Assembly (NCBI RefSeq): GCF_904846345.1
Contig: NZ_CAJHAJ010000002.1
Coordinates: 434,001 to 498,000 of the forward strand
Source of the DNA: Psychrobacter maritimus
Lineage (GTDB): Bacteria; Pseudomonadota; Gammaproteobacteria; Pseudomonadales; Moraxellaceae
Direction of reading: 5' to 3'
Length of the DNA stretch: 64,000 nt
Of the stretch, positions 19,146 through 27,946 are shown piece after piece; position 1 is the first letter of the stretch, and every line of letters begins with the position of its first letter. Below the pieces are notes generated by a model that did not search any database, was not told the DNA's origin, and saw nothing but the letters and a program-made list of their open reading frames with translations. The translations under genes and the position numbers were made by a program.

Positions 19146-19964
19146 TCAGCAGTTTTGAAAATCTATTAAACTCATGGCATTTAGACGGTCCAAATCTTCT
19201 TGGGTATCGACGCCTGCTGGCAGATGACAGGCTGCTGGGGCAATAGCAATAAGGCCACCATTTTCTAGTACCCGTAACTGCTCTAAGCTTTCCAGTGTTT
19301 CGAGTGGCGTTTGCGGCCATTGTACAAACTGCTGTAACAAGCTGACGCGGTAGGCGTATAACCCTAAGTGGCGATAAGCATTTTTTGGCGCTTGCTGCTG
19401 TGTAGCGCTGTCCTTTGCCAATACTGCATCACGGTCACACGGAATCGGCGCACGGCTAAAATACAGTGCGCGCTGTCGATGGTTCGAGGTCTGACTGACA
19501 ACTTTCACGACCGATGGGCGCATAAACGTCTCGTAGTCTTCGATAGGTTCACATAAAGTCGCCATCACGCTATCTGCATCTTGTACCAACAACGCTTTAA
19601 CTTGCTCTAATAATAACGGCGGTACTAAAGGCTCATCACCTTGCATATTGACCACGATATCATGCTCAGCCCAGCCTTTAATAGCAGCGACCTCAGCCAA
19701 GCGGTCAGTGCCTGAGGCATGCGCGCTACTCGTCATCACCACATCAAAGCCTGCCTCTCTACAAACTTTGGCAATTGCTTCGTCATCCGTGGCAATACAC
19801 ATATCATCAGCAAAATCAGCCAACTGTGCCTTTTCAGCTACCCACAGTATCATCGGCTTACCATGGATAGTTAATAATGGCTTGCCAGGTAAGCGGGTGC
19901 TTTTAAAGCGCGCAGGAATAACAATATGCGTTTTGGCTGGCATTGTTTTAGTTGCTGACGACAT
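19146..19964 (-). CDS. kdsB: 3-deoxy-manno-octulosonate cytidylyltransferase
   Basis: KdsB activates Kdo with CTP to CMP-Kdo for attachment to lipid A. The nucleotidyltransferase motif [16 protein letters not shown] lies near residue 15. It is followed by GTDRLAEVA near 86, [13 protein letters not shown] near 106 and [15 protein letters not shown] near 211. The length of 272 is slightly over the usual 245-255. It is the fourth gene of exbD-msbA-lpxK-kdsB, 38 nt after lpxK, with AGGA before the start. Copy A of the 170-bp element follows immediately. Confidence 0.96.
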   Translation of the reverse strand: MSSATKTMPAKTHIVIPARFKSTRLPGKPLLTIHGKPMILWVAEKAQLADFADDMCIATDDEAIAKVCREAGFDVVMTSSAHASGTDRLAEVAAIKGWAEHDIVVNMQGDEPLVPPLLLEQVKALLVQDADSVMATLCEPIEDYETFMRPSVVKVVSQTSNHRQRALYFSRAPIPCDRDAVLAKDSATQQQAPKNAYRHLGLYAYRVSLLQQFVQWPQTPLETLESLEQLRVLENGGLIAIAPAACHLPAGVDTQEDLDRLNAMSLIDFQNC

Positions 19965-20002
19965 GATTTATTCCTATAAAAATTATCTAAGCTTTTAGAA
20001 TT

Positions 20003-21115
20003 TTAGCCATTATTGATATCAATATTTAAAGCTTTTAATTGCTGCTGTAAGCTGTCATAACAACTGTTCGATAACACTGCAGTCACTGGCAATACCCATA
20101 GTCGACTGACAAGCTCTTGATACTCTTCGCTAAGTGGTTGGCGACTAATCGCATCCAATAGCAGCGCCCTAATTTTAACCGCGTCTTTGCTAGTCACAAT
20201 AATAGGCTGCTCGCTATATTGTAAAAGCTCATGCAGGCTAAAATCATAATGATCCGGATAAGCATGACCAATGACATCGAAACCGAGCGACATTAAGGTA
20301 TCAAAAAAACGCTGGGGATAGCCGATACCGCTTACCGCATGTACCCGACTATTTGGCATAGGTGGCATAGGCATTTTTTCTTCTGTGACATTTGAGTCAT
20401 CTATCTCAGCAGCAGAAGACCATAAAAGCTGTAATTTATCAGCTTGTAGATGCATGGTTAAACGCTTAGCTTGAGCTTGATTATTATCCGTCGCTACCAT
20501 CTCTGCTTTTTCATGATAAACCACATTTGCGCCTTGTAAGCGTGACATGGGTTCACGTAAAAAACCGGTTGGTAGCAGCTGCTGATTACCAAAGCCGCGT
20601 GACGCATCAACCACTATCCATTCGATATCGCGTTGTAGCGCATAATGCTGCAAGCCATCATCAGCAATAATCAGTTGTAAATCAGGGTAAGCGTTTAATA
20701 AGGTTGTAATCGCTTGTTTACGATTGGGGCATACTGCCATAGCAGCGCCTGTCGTATTAACAATTAAAGAGGGCTCATCACCTACGATGCTTGGCAAACT
20801 ATCAGCATGCACCAAAGCTGGCATCTGGCTGCTATCACCCCCATAACCACGGCTGATAACGCCCACCTTTAAGCCTTGCTTTTGTAGATGAGTGACTAAT
20901 TCAATAATTAACGGTGTCTTACCGCTGCCACCTACCGTAATATTACCGATAACCATTACTGGAATAGGCGCACGATAACTTGAAAGCAGACCTATTTTAT
21001 AAGCCTGCCGACGTATCATCGTAATGAATCCATACAACCAGCTCACAGGCAACAGTAGCCAGAGCCAAGCGGCCTGACGTTGCCATGCACGCGTCATTGT
21101 GGTTTCAATACTCAT
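20003..21115 (-). CDS. lpxK: Tetraacyldisaccharide 4'-kinase
   Basis: LpxK phosphorylates the 4' position of the lipid A disaccharide at the inner membrane. An N-terminal hydrophobic segment (AAWLWLLLPVSWLYGFI, about residues 15-31) anchors it. The Walker A VIGNITVGGSGKTP is near 56, followed by GVISRGYGG near 84 and IIADDGLQHYALQRDIEW near 149. It follows msbA by 48 nt, the widely conserved msbA-lpxK pair, and precedes kdsB, so the block covers lipid A phosphorylation, flipping and Kdo activation. Confidence 0.95.
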   Translation of the reverse strand: MSIETTMTRAWQRQAAWLWLLLPVSWLYGFITMIRRQAYKIGLLSSYRAPIPVMVIGNITVGGSGKTPLIIELVTHLQKQGLKVGVISRGYGGDSSQMPALVHADSLPSIVGDEPSLIVNTTGAAMAVCPNRKQAITTLLNAYPDLQLIIADDGLQHYALQRDIEWIVVDASRGFGNQQLLPTGFLREPMSRLQGANVVYHEKAEMVATDNNQAQAKRLTMHLQADKLQLLWSSAAEIDDSNVTEEKMPMPPMPNSRVHAVSGIGYPQRFFDTLMSLGFDVIGHAYPDHYDFSLHELLQYSEQPIIVTSKDAVKIRALLLDAISRQPLSEEYQELVSRLWVLPVTAVLSNSCYDSLQQQLKALNIDINNG

Positions 21116-21163
21116 GATGATTTGTTACTTATCCTATTTATACGGCAAGTTTATTCAGTACAT

Positions 21164-22951
21164 TTACTCAAAGTCACGCGCATACATTTGCGCATAATGA
21201 CCCTGCAATTGCATCAGCTCAGCATGCGTGCCTAGCTCAACAATCTGACCACCATCTAAAACAGCAATACGGTCAGCGGACTCAATCGTCGTTAAACGAT
21301 GCGCAATCACTAGCGTCGTGCGGTCTTTCATAACATTATCAAGTGCTTGCTGAATGTAATATTCTGACTCATTATCTAGAGCACTGGTGGCTTCATCTAA
21401 AATCAAAATCGGCGCATCTTTTAGTAATGCTCGAGCAATAGAGAGACGCTGGCGTTGACCACCAGACAGCTGCAAACCTTCAGCGCCTATTTCACTTTGA
21501 TAACCATTTGGCATTTTCATAATAAAATCATGGGCAAAAGCGTCTTTTGCAGCCCGCTCGACCTCAGCTTGAGTTTTATCAGCCAAACTGCCATAGGCAA
21601 TATTATTAAACACCGTAGTATTAAACAGCACCACTTGCTGATTGACCATCGCAATCTGCGCACGCAAGCTTTCAAGCTTAATATCTTCAATCGGCATACC
21701 ATCAAGGGTAATTTGCCCAGAAGAAGTATTTAAGGTACGGGTAAGTAAATTGACTAAAGAAGATTTACCAGCGCCGCTACGTCCAACCAATGCCACGGTC
21801 TCGCCTGCACGCACATCTAAAGTAAAATCACGCAGCGCCACAGTTGAATCAGGATAAACCAAACTGACATTATCCAGTTTAATCTCACCTGCCAAAGTAG
21901 GACTAAGTACCCCGGTATCTGCTTCTTCTGGCTCATCTAGTAAAGCAAATATTGATTCACCGGCCGCGAGCCCTCTTTGCAACTGTTGATTGACATCAGT
22001 CAATGAACGCACAGGCTTACTTAATAGCCCCGCTGCCGCAATATAGGAGATAAACTCACCTGCTGAAATGTTATCTATCACCGCAGGGCGCAGCGCGAGC
22101 CACACCACTACCGCCATGGCTATTGCCATCAACAGCTGTACAGCAGGAGTATTGATGCTATTGGTCACAACGACCTTCATCCCTTGGCGCAGGTTTTTCT
22201 TCGACGTTGTATCAAAGCGCTTAGATTCATAGGCTTGTCCGCCGTAATTTTTCACCACTTGATAGCCATTAATCACTTCATTGGTGATATGGCTGACATC
22301 GCCCATGGTTTCTTGAATACCCTTTGAAAGCTTTAAATAACGCTTTGAGGCTACCCTTATGAGCCATAAAATTGGTGGCAATACGACGAACAAAATCAAG
22401 GTCAAACGCCAGTTGCTATAAAGTAAAAAACCTATCAAAGCCACGACCGTCAAGCCATCGCGCAATAAAGTCTTCATCGAATCGGTGCTGGCTGCAGTTA
22501 CCTGCTCAACATCAAAAATAAGCTTGGATGAAATCGTCCCTGCTGGATTCGATAAATAAAACGAGCTTGGCAAACGCAGTAACTTATTGAAAACCTGCAC
22601 ACGTAGCTCATACACAAGATTGCGCGAGACCAACGCCGTATAGTAGTTACCTAAAAAGCTTCCTACGCCGCGCACGAAAAACAACAGGACAATAATAAAC
22701 GGAAATAAATCCTGCTTACTTTGATCATTTTGATTGATGGCATCAGTGATATATTGTAATAATTTGGCAATCCAAATCTCTGTCGCCGCATTAATAGCAA
22801 AGCCTATTATGACTAATATTAACGCCCACCAATACGGTTTAAGGTAGCTTAGCAGACGTAATAAGGTCTTATGTTTAGGCGTACTTGATGGCGCTGCTGA
22901 TAGCTTTATAGCAGAAGTTTTTTTAGAGTCAGGTTGATTAGCTTGGCTCAT
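21164..22951 (-). CDS. msbA: Lipid A export ATP-binding/permease protein
   Basis: This homodimeric ABC exporter flips lipid A-core across the inner membrane. It has 595 residues: a polar N-terminal tail of about 30, six transmembrane helices to about 330, and one nucleotide-binding domain. Walker A is VGRSGAGKSSL near 393, the signature is LSGGQRQRLSIARALL near 494, and Walker B is PILILDEATSALD near 515. The H-loop AHRLTTIESADRI closes the domain. GAGG precedes the ATG at 22951. It is in the exbD-msbA-lpxK-kdsB run. Confidence 0.95.
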   Translation of the reverse strand: MSQANQPDSKKTSAIKLSAAPSSTPKHKTLLRLLSYLKPYWWALILVIIGFAINAATEIWIAKLLQYITDAINQNDQSKQDLFPFIIVLLFFVRGVGSFLGNYYTALVSRNLVYELRVQVFNKLLRLPSSFYLSNPAGTISSKLIFDVEQVTAASTDSMKTLLRDGLTVVALIGFLLYSNWRLTLILFVVLPPILWLIRVASKRYLKLSKGIQETMGDVSHITNEVINGYQVVKNYGGQAYESKRFDTTSKKNLRQGMKVVVTNSINTPAVQLLMAIAMAVVVWLALRPAVIDNISAGEFISYIAAAGLLSKPVRSLTDVNQQLQRGLAAGESIFALLDEPEEADTGVLSPTLAGEIKLDNVSLVYPDSTVALRDFTLDVRAGETVALVGRSGAGKSSLVNLLTRTLNTSSGQITLDGMPIEDIKLESLRAQIAMVNQQVVLFNTTVFNNIAYGSLADKTQAEVERAAKDAFAHDFIMKMPNGYQSEIGAEGLQLSGGQRQRLSIARALLKDAPILILDEATSALDNESEYYIQQALDNVMKDRTTLVIAHRLTTIESADRIAVLDGGQIVELGTHAELMQLQGHYAQMYARDFE

Positions 22952-23095
22952 AAAAGCCTCGATTTAGGTATAAAGAAGGAATAAATGACACGGATGCAGC
23001 AGTAGCGCTTGGTTATAAGATAAAGCATCAAAGGCTTTTAGTTTAATGGTGATAATGCTTAATACGCTTTACCACCTTATTAAATACCATAAAAA

Positions 23096-23539
23096 TTATT
23101 GTGCTGATGATTGCGGTAAAGGCTGACCAAGGGGCACCACCGTACTGATATTTAAATTTAAAAAACCCAATTTACCAGCGATATCCATAACGCGTACCAC
23201 GGATTGGTGCGTGGCATTCGCATCGGCAGCAATTACAAAGAGCATATCACGATTACTTCCCGCCTCTTGCTGTAGCATACTGGTCAATTCAGCCTCGTTG
23301 CTACTAGCAAGGGTAATTCCGTTGACCAAATAACTGCCATCTTCTTGCACGGCCACTTCAATACTGTTTTTCTCTTCTGTCAGCGCCACACCTTCAGCTT
23401 CGGGAAGAATGATATTTAAACGACTGAAATGATTAAACGAGGTCGCCAGAAGTAAAAATACAATTAAAAATAATAAGCAATCAATCATGGGCGTGAGATT
23501 GATTTCAAGCGGCTCAACGGTCGGTTTTCTAAAGCGCAT
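23096..23539 (-). CDS. exbD: ExbD/TolR family energy-transducing protein
   Basis: ExbD is the small inner-membrane partner of ExbB that couples proton flow to TonB. The 147-residue protein has a short cytosolic N-terminus and one transmembrane helix, PMIDCLLFLIVFLLLATSF (residues 17-35), with the functional Asp at its start. A periplasmic domain follows, ending near VSTVVPLGQPLP. It is downstream of exbB, but a 170-bp mobile element separates the two. No tonB gene is adjacent. The block order exbB-exbD-msbA-lpxK-kdsB suggests joint expression with lipid A genes. Confidence 0.9.
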   Translation of the reverse strand: MRFRKPTVEPLEINLTPMIDCLLFLIVFLLLATSFNHFSRLNIILPEAEGVALTEEKNSIEVAVQEDGSYLVNGITLASSNEAELTSMLQQEAGSNRDMLFVIAADANATHQSVVRVMDIAGKLGFLNLNISTVVPLGQPLPQSSAQ

Positions 23540-23614
23540 ATCAGTCTCTTTAATGTGCTTAAAGGTATATATTTAATAAGCAGTGATTCATACTATTATT
23601 TTTATCATTAATTA

Positions 23615-23784
23615 GGGCGTGTCCTCATTTTAAAAATGATGATAAAAATGAGATAAATTGTAGCCAAACAAGGAAAATAGTGTAGTTAATATCGGGATAT
23701 TACCCAGCTATTTAACGAAGTTTGGCAAAATTTAGCCATTTTTAGCCCATTTAGATGTCCATCGATTGAATTGAGGACACGCCC
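23615..23784 (-). mobile_element. 170-bp MITE-like element, copy B
   Basis: Same element as copy A but inverted, with identical 13-bp terminal repeats and TA on each side (23613-23614, 23785-23786). It lies 22 nt downstream of the exbB stop, between exbB and exbD. The internal sequence holds GGTAATATC / GATATTA-type short palindromes, so its transcript could fold. Confidence 0.9.
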
Positions 23785-23806
23785 TACCATAATACAAACA
23801 ATAGAG

Positions 23807-24547
23807 TTAAGTCGCTGCCGCCGTATGATTTAAATCTGAGGTGTCAATCGAAAGCTCATTACTTACATGACTCGATTTATCATCTACTGCTGCATGAGTC
23901 GTCAACTGAGATATAGCGGAACTGTTGATATTATCTAGCAATTGATAGTCATATAACTCTTGAATCATCAGTCCCGCTTGCGTTTCAAACTGCGCATTGA
24001 TATCGATAATACGGCGCTGAAAATAACGATAAGCAACCAAAGCTGGAATAGCCACAATCATACCAGCAGCAGTGGTAATCAAAGCCTGTGACACGCCAGC
24101 CGCCAACATCGTTGGGTCTTGCATCGCGCCATCCGTAATCGCCAAAAACGATGAGATAATACCTAATACCGTACCCAACAAACCAAGCAATGGCGCAATC
24201 GCCCCAATGGTGCCAAGCATATTGATATTTTTCTCTAACTGATGCACCTGCACACTTGCGCGGTTTTGCATATGCATTGTCATCGAGTCTAAGCCGTATT
24301 GGCGGTAAAGCAGACCGGTCGCTAGAATATCACCCAAAGGGGTTTTTTCTTTGACATTCATCAACTGCGTACGACCAATATCACCGTTTTCACGTAGGCG
24401 GGTTATCAGCTGTTCGCGCAATCTATTGGGCGCAATCTTATTAAATTGTAAAGTATGACTACGCTCGATAATAATAACCAATGCCAATATTGAGCACACC
24501 ACGATAGGTGTCATCAGCCAACCACCTGCTTTTACCAGCTCCCACAT
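23807..24547 (-). CDS. exbB: ExbB/MotA/TolQ-type proton channel
   Basis: ExbB forms the pentameric proton channel that, with ExbD, powers TonB-dependent import. The 246-residue protein has a first helix WLMTPIVVCSILALVIII (residues 10-27), a cytosolic loop, then two more helices. These contain the conserved APLLGLLGTVLGIISSF (near 116) and the ALITTAAGMIVAIPALVAYRYF region (near 157). I start at ATG 24547, with AGAG upstream; a GTG two codons earlier is possible. The order exbB-exbD and lack of pal/tolAB nearby favour ExbB over TolQ. Confidence 0.88.
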   Translation of the reverse strand: MWELVKAGGWLMTPIVVCSILALVIIIERSHTLQFNKIAPNRLREQLITRLRENGDIGRTQLMNVKEKTPLGDILATGLLYRQYGLDSMTMHMQNRASVQVHQLEKNINMLGTIGAIAPLLGLLGTVLGIISSFLAITDGAMQDPTMLAAGVSQALITTAAGMIVAIPALVAYRYFQRRIIDINAQFETQAGLMIQELYDYQLLDNINSSAISQLTTHAAVDDKSSHVSNELSIDTSDLNHTAAAT

Positions 24548-24627
24548 ACGCACTCTCTTCTATGTTTTTATTAATTATTAAAAGATGATTATATATTTGT
24601 ATAATTAGCGCAAGCTTATTAAAAACC

Positions 24628-25731
24628 TTAAGCTTGCGCTTCTATATGCTTAATTAAGGCCGCCAGCTGATCTTGGCTATGGAAGAATATCTCAACACTA
24701 CCCTGCCCGTCTTTTTTGTGTTTGAGCTTGACTTCCGCGCCTAACATATCGGTTAAACGCTGGGTTAAGCGCTCAACATCGCGAGACTGTACTTGCTCAG
24801 GGCGACTGGTTTTTGGCGCTGGTTGTAAAATCGATTTGACTAACTTTTCAGCTTCGCGCACTGTCATACCAGCATCGATGATTTTTTGCGCAATGATAGG
24901 CTGCTGTTCTGATGATAATGCTAACAGTGTACGGGCATGCCCCATATCTAAAGCACTGTTTGCCAAATGATCTTTGACCGTATCATGGAGCTGATTGAGA
25001 CGTAGCAAGTTTGAGACCGTGGTACGCGCCTTACCAACGACTTCGGCAATCATGGCATGACTCATACCAAACTCTGTATGGAAACGCTGCAGGGCAGCTG
25101 CCTGCTCAATCACCGATAAGTCTTCGCGCTGGATATTTTCAATCAAGGCCAGTGCAATTGCCAATTCATCAGATAACGCACGCTCAATCGCTGGTATAAC
25201 CGATTTACCCGCCATTTTTGCCGCACGCCAGCGGCGCTCACCGGCGATAATTTCATGCGTAACCAAGGCCTCGCTTTTGTCTTCATTCGCCAATAATGGA
25301 CGAATAACAATCGGCTGCATGACGCCATGTTGTTCGATAGAAGAAGCCAATTCTGCCAGCGCCGTTTCACTCATATCACGGCGCGGTTGATACTTACCGG
25401 CTTGCAGACGCGTGACATCGATTTGCACCAAGCTTATCTGGTCTTCAGAGGCGCTATTGTCTATCGCATTGGTACGGGTTTTATTAGCAGGGCTTTTCTT
25501 AATCGTCCGCGCTTTACGATTATGACTGTCAGTAGATTGCTCTGTCACTGGCGAGGCAGAAGGCTTTTTAGCTTCTGATATGTCAGTTTCTAGCATTGCA
25601 GCTGACACAGTAGGCTCGCGCACCACCGTATCATCTTGTAAGGCAGAGGCGGCAATTTGTTTTTCTTTTTTGATTGACCCTAATAAGGCATCTAAGCCTC
25701 TATTGGCAGCCAATCCTCTTTTCTTTGCCAT
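24628..25731 (-). CDS. parB: Chromosome-partitioning protein ParB
   Basis: ParB binds parS sites, spreads as a CTP-dependent clamp and works with ParA in chromosome segregation. The 367-residue protein starts AKKRGLAANRGLDALLGSI, the ParA-interacting N-terminus typical of chromosomal ParB. A polar linker of about 90 residues follows. The CTPase/ParB core has KYQPRRDMSETALAELASSI near 118 and IIAGERRWRAAK near 164. The helix-turn-helix is MIAEVVGKARTTVSNLLRL near 232, and a C-terminal dimer domain follows. It is 139 nt downstream of parA. I did not find a canonical 16-bp parS in the window. Confidence 0.95.
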   Translation of the reverse strand: MAKKRGLAANRGLDALLGSIKKEKQIAASALQDDTVVREPTVSAAMLETDISEAKKPSASPVTEQSTDSHNRKARTIKKSPANKTRTNAIDNSASEDQISLVQIDVTRLQAGKYQPRRDMSETALAELASSIEQHGVMQPIVIRPLLANEDKSEALVTHEIIAGERRWRAAKMAGKSVIPAIERALSDELAIALALIENIQREDLSVIEQAAALQRFHTEFGMSHAMIAEVVGKARTTVSNLLRLNQLHDTVKDHLANSALDMGHARTLLALSSEQQPIIAQKIIDAGMTVREAEKLVKSILQPAPKTSRPEQVQSRDVERLTQRLTDMLGAEVKLKHKKDGQGSVEIFFHSQDQLAALIKHIEAQA

Positions 25732-25870
25732 GATTACCTATCCTCTAACGCTAAAATAAAAAGCCCAATGCTTACTACTGCCGGCTTACTAATAAATATA
25801 ATTTGCTGTTTTTAATGTTTAAGCAAAACAATCTAACTGATGACTAGCAACTTATGACTAAAATTTATGA

Positions 25871-26650
25871 TTAAAGACTTTGCTTCATCACTTCAGCTGC
25901 CAGCTTTTGATACGCGCGCGCGCCTTTTGACCATCTCTCGTACGCAATAACTGGTAAACCATGTGCCGGCGCTTCTGCTAGACGAATATTTCTTGGAATA
26001 TGAGTCTTGTACATAATCTCGCCAAAGTGCGCCTCTAATTCAGCAGACACATCACGCGCTAAAGTATTACGCGCATCAAATAAGGTTCTGACCACGCCGC
26101 GAATATATAGCTTAGGGTTGAGTTCAGCGAGACGCTCAATTGTCTGTGACAAGTCCGCCAAGCCTTCTAGCGCATAATATTCACATTGCATCGGAATAAT
26201 AACGCTGTCGGTGGCAACCAAGGCATTAATCGTCAGCAAGTTTAAGCTCGGTGCACAATCGATAATCACATAATCATAAGCAGGTTTATTGGCGGCGATT
26301 TGATCATTGACCAACTGCGCCATCGCCGTTTTAAACAACTCATGGCTGTTGGTCTTGCTCATTAAGGTGATGTCCATACCCGCCAAATCACGATTGGCAC
26401 CGATGACATCAAAGCCAGCTGGACTATTCACAATCGCCTCAGACAGCGACACACCATCGAGCAGCACGTCAGCGATGGTCAGCTCTAATTGGTTCTTATC
26501 CACGCCCGTGCCACTGGTGGCATTACCCTGTGGGTCTAAGTCAATCAGCAGTACGTGCTTGCGCTTGGCCGCTAAGCTGGCGGTCAAATTCACTGCCGTC
26601 GTGGTTTTACCCACGCCGCCTTTTTGATTCGCAATTGCTATGATTTCCAT
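25871..26650 (-). CDS. parA: Chromosome-partitioning ATPase ParA (Soj)
   Basis: ParA is a DNA-binding MinD/ParA ATPase that positions origins with ParB. Starting at ATG 26650 (MEIIAIANQK, 259 aa) places the deviant Walker A, NQKGGVGKTTTAVNL, at residues 8-22, as usual for Soj. The Walker B region DYVIIDCAPSLNLLT is near 119 and the helix MQCEYYALEGLADL near 145. A TTG four codons upstream is also open but would be an unusual start. The order rsmG-parA-parB is the common origin-proximal arrangement. Confidence 0.95.
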   Translation of the reverse strand: MEIIAIANQKGGVGKTTTAVNLTASLAAKRKHVLLIDLDPQGNATSGTGVDKNQLELTIADVLLDGVSLSEAIVNSPAGFDVIGANRDLAGMDITLMSKTNSHELFKTAMAQLVNDQIAANKPAYDYVIIDCAPSLNLLTINALVATDSVIIPMQCEYYALEGLADLSQTIERLAELNPKLYIRGVVRTLFDARNTLARDVSAELEAHFGEIMYKTHIPRNIRLAEAPAHGLPVIAYERWSKGARAYQKLAAEVMKQSL

Positions 26651-26842
26651 ACACTCACTCAATTTAATTAGGATCTGTTACTGATTTTTACTGAAGCATT
26701 TTTGCTGCTCATGCTTATTATATTACTCAAATACCTGACGCTTACCTATAAGGATGTTTAAACACCTGCGTATAAATGAGAAGACCACTTACTCATTACT
26801 ATAGAACAATTGTTGCCTTATGGTGCGTTGCGTGCTCATAGC

Positions 26843-27559
26843 TTAGACATTTTTATAAGATAATTCAATTAAATGACGACTATCTTGTAAACGCGGCACA
26901 TTTAACGGAATCGTCTTTATCTGCCAAGCGTCATTTAGCGCTTGCAACTCTTCGTCGCTCGGGGCTTTACCCTTCATCGCGCATAAATAACCATTATCTG
27001 CTAAGCGCGGCTGAGCCACTTCTACAAAATCAATCAGACTGGCAAAGGCTCTCGATGTTACCACCTCGTAGCTGGCTTCATGCGCTTCAATACGCGAGGC
27101 GATTGGGTGCATATTACTCAAACCAAGCTCGCTACTGATTTGCTTAATAAAACGAATTTTTTTCTGATTGCTATCAAGGGCGGTACATTGGCGCTCAGGC
27201 TGACAAATAGCGATAATCACCGCTGGCAAGCCCGCTCCCGTGCCAATATCTAGCAGCGACCCTGACGGTAAATGCGTTATAATAGCCAAACAATCGATGA
27301 TATGTTTAATAAGCGCTTCGATTGGATCGGTAATAGCGGTCAGATTATACGCTTTATTCCATAATAAAAGCTGGTCTAAATACAATAATAACGTGCGCTG
27401 CTGCGTCGCGCTTAATGCAAGACCCAGCTCATCTATTGATTGCGCCAAGATATGTGCAAGTGTTGGCAATTGCGCACCGAGCTTTACAAAACCTGTCGGG
27501 TCAATATGAATTTTACCCGTGCTAGCAGATGATGAAGAGGTTTTAGTAGAATCTGACAT
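26843..27559 (-). CDS. rsmG: 16S rRNA m7G527 methyltransferase RsmG
   Basis: RsmG (GidB) methylates N7 of G527 in 16S rRNA, and its loss gives low-level streptomycin resistance. The 238-residue protein has a Ser/Thr-rich N-terminus of about 20 residues. The family start YLDQLLLWNKAYNLTAI is near 67, followed by the SAM motif SLLDIGTGAGLPAVIIAI near 99. C-terminal strands SRAFASLIDF and GYLCAMKG complete the domain. It opens the rsmG-parA-parB run. mnmG, its frequent upstream partner, is absent; instead the divergent Lon-family gene starts 387 nt away. Confidence 0.95.
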   Translation of the reverse strand: MSDSTKTSSSSASTGKIHIDPTGFVKLGAQLPTLAHILAQSIDELGLALSATQQRTLLLYLDQLLLWNKAYNLTAITDPIEALIKHIIDCLAIITHLPSGSLLDIGTGAGLPAVIIAICQPERQCTALDSNQKKIRFIKQISSELGLSNMHPIASRIEAHEASYEVVTSRAFASLIDFVEVAQPRLADNGYLCAMKGKAPSDEELQALNDAWQIKTIPLNVPRLQDSRHLIELSYKNV

Positions 27560-27946
27560 ACGGGTTATCCAGTTTTGACATGTGAACCGTCTATTTTATC
27601 ATGCAGGCTGCCCATTGAATAGTTGCAGATTGCGCCAATGTACGCCATCTTATACTATCTACGCCTATATTGAAGGCTTATCTTCTTAGACCGTCAGCAA
27701 TTTAACGTAGCAAAATGAATATTGCCTCAACCTAAGTAGTAAAAATACCCATCTCTCTATGATACAAAACTGCGCCTAATGTCTTATCTAAAACGCGCCT
27801 ATATCTTGTAAGATGTCCTGATACATTATTAAAAAGATTCATTATTAAAAATGATTGATTGTTAGAAGCGCATTCTTACACTTAGCGCTCAAACAACAAA
27901 AGCTCAATAACCATTCCGCCCTCTTAAAACGACTTACTATATAACT
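27560..27946. other. 387-bp divergent intergenic region
   Basis: This gap holds the promoters of rsmG (left) and the Lon-family gene (right). A 16-bp direct repeat, ATTATTAAAAAGATTC-like, occurs at 27825-27840 and 27841-27856 with two mismatches. A near-DnaA-box TTATCCAGT is seen at 27565-27573. No gene is evident. Confidence 0.45.

Noticed and set aside
18953..23784. The two 170-bp copies considered as a CRISPR or as attachment sites of a 4.5-kb island
   Set aside because: There are only two copies, inverted, with TA duplications and terminal repeats, and the genes between are core lipid A genes, so MITE insertion is the better reading.
23807..24547. TolQ of a Tol-Pal system
   Set aside because: No tolA, tolB or pal nearby and the partner is a single ExbD-type protein in the exbBD-msbA order.
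24628..27559. Possible replication origin near rsmG-parAB
   Set aside because: Only one near-DnaA-box (TTATCCAGT) was seen and no parS palindrome or DnaA-box cluster; gene order alone does not place oriC here.
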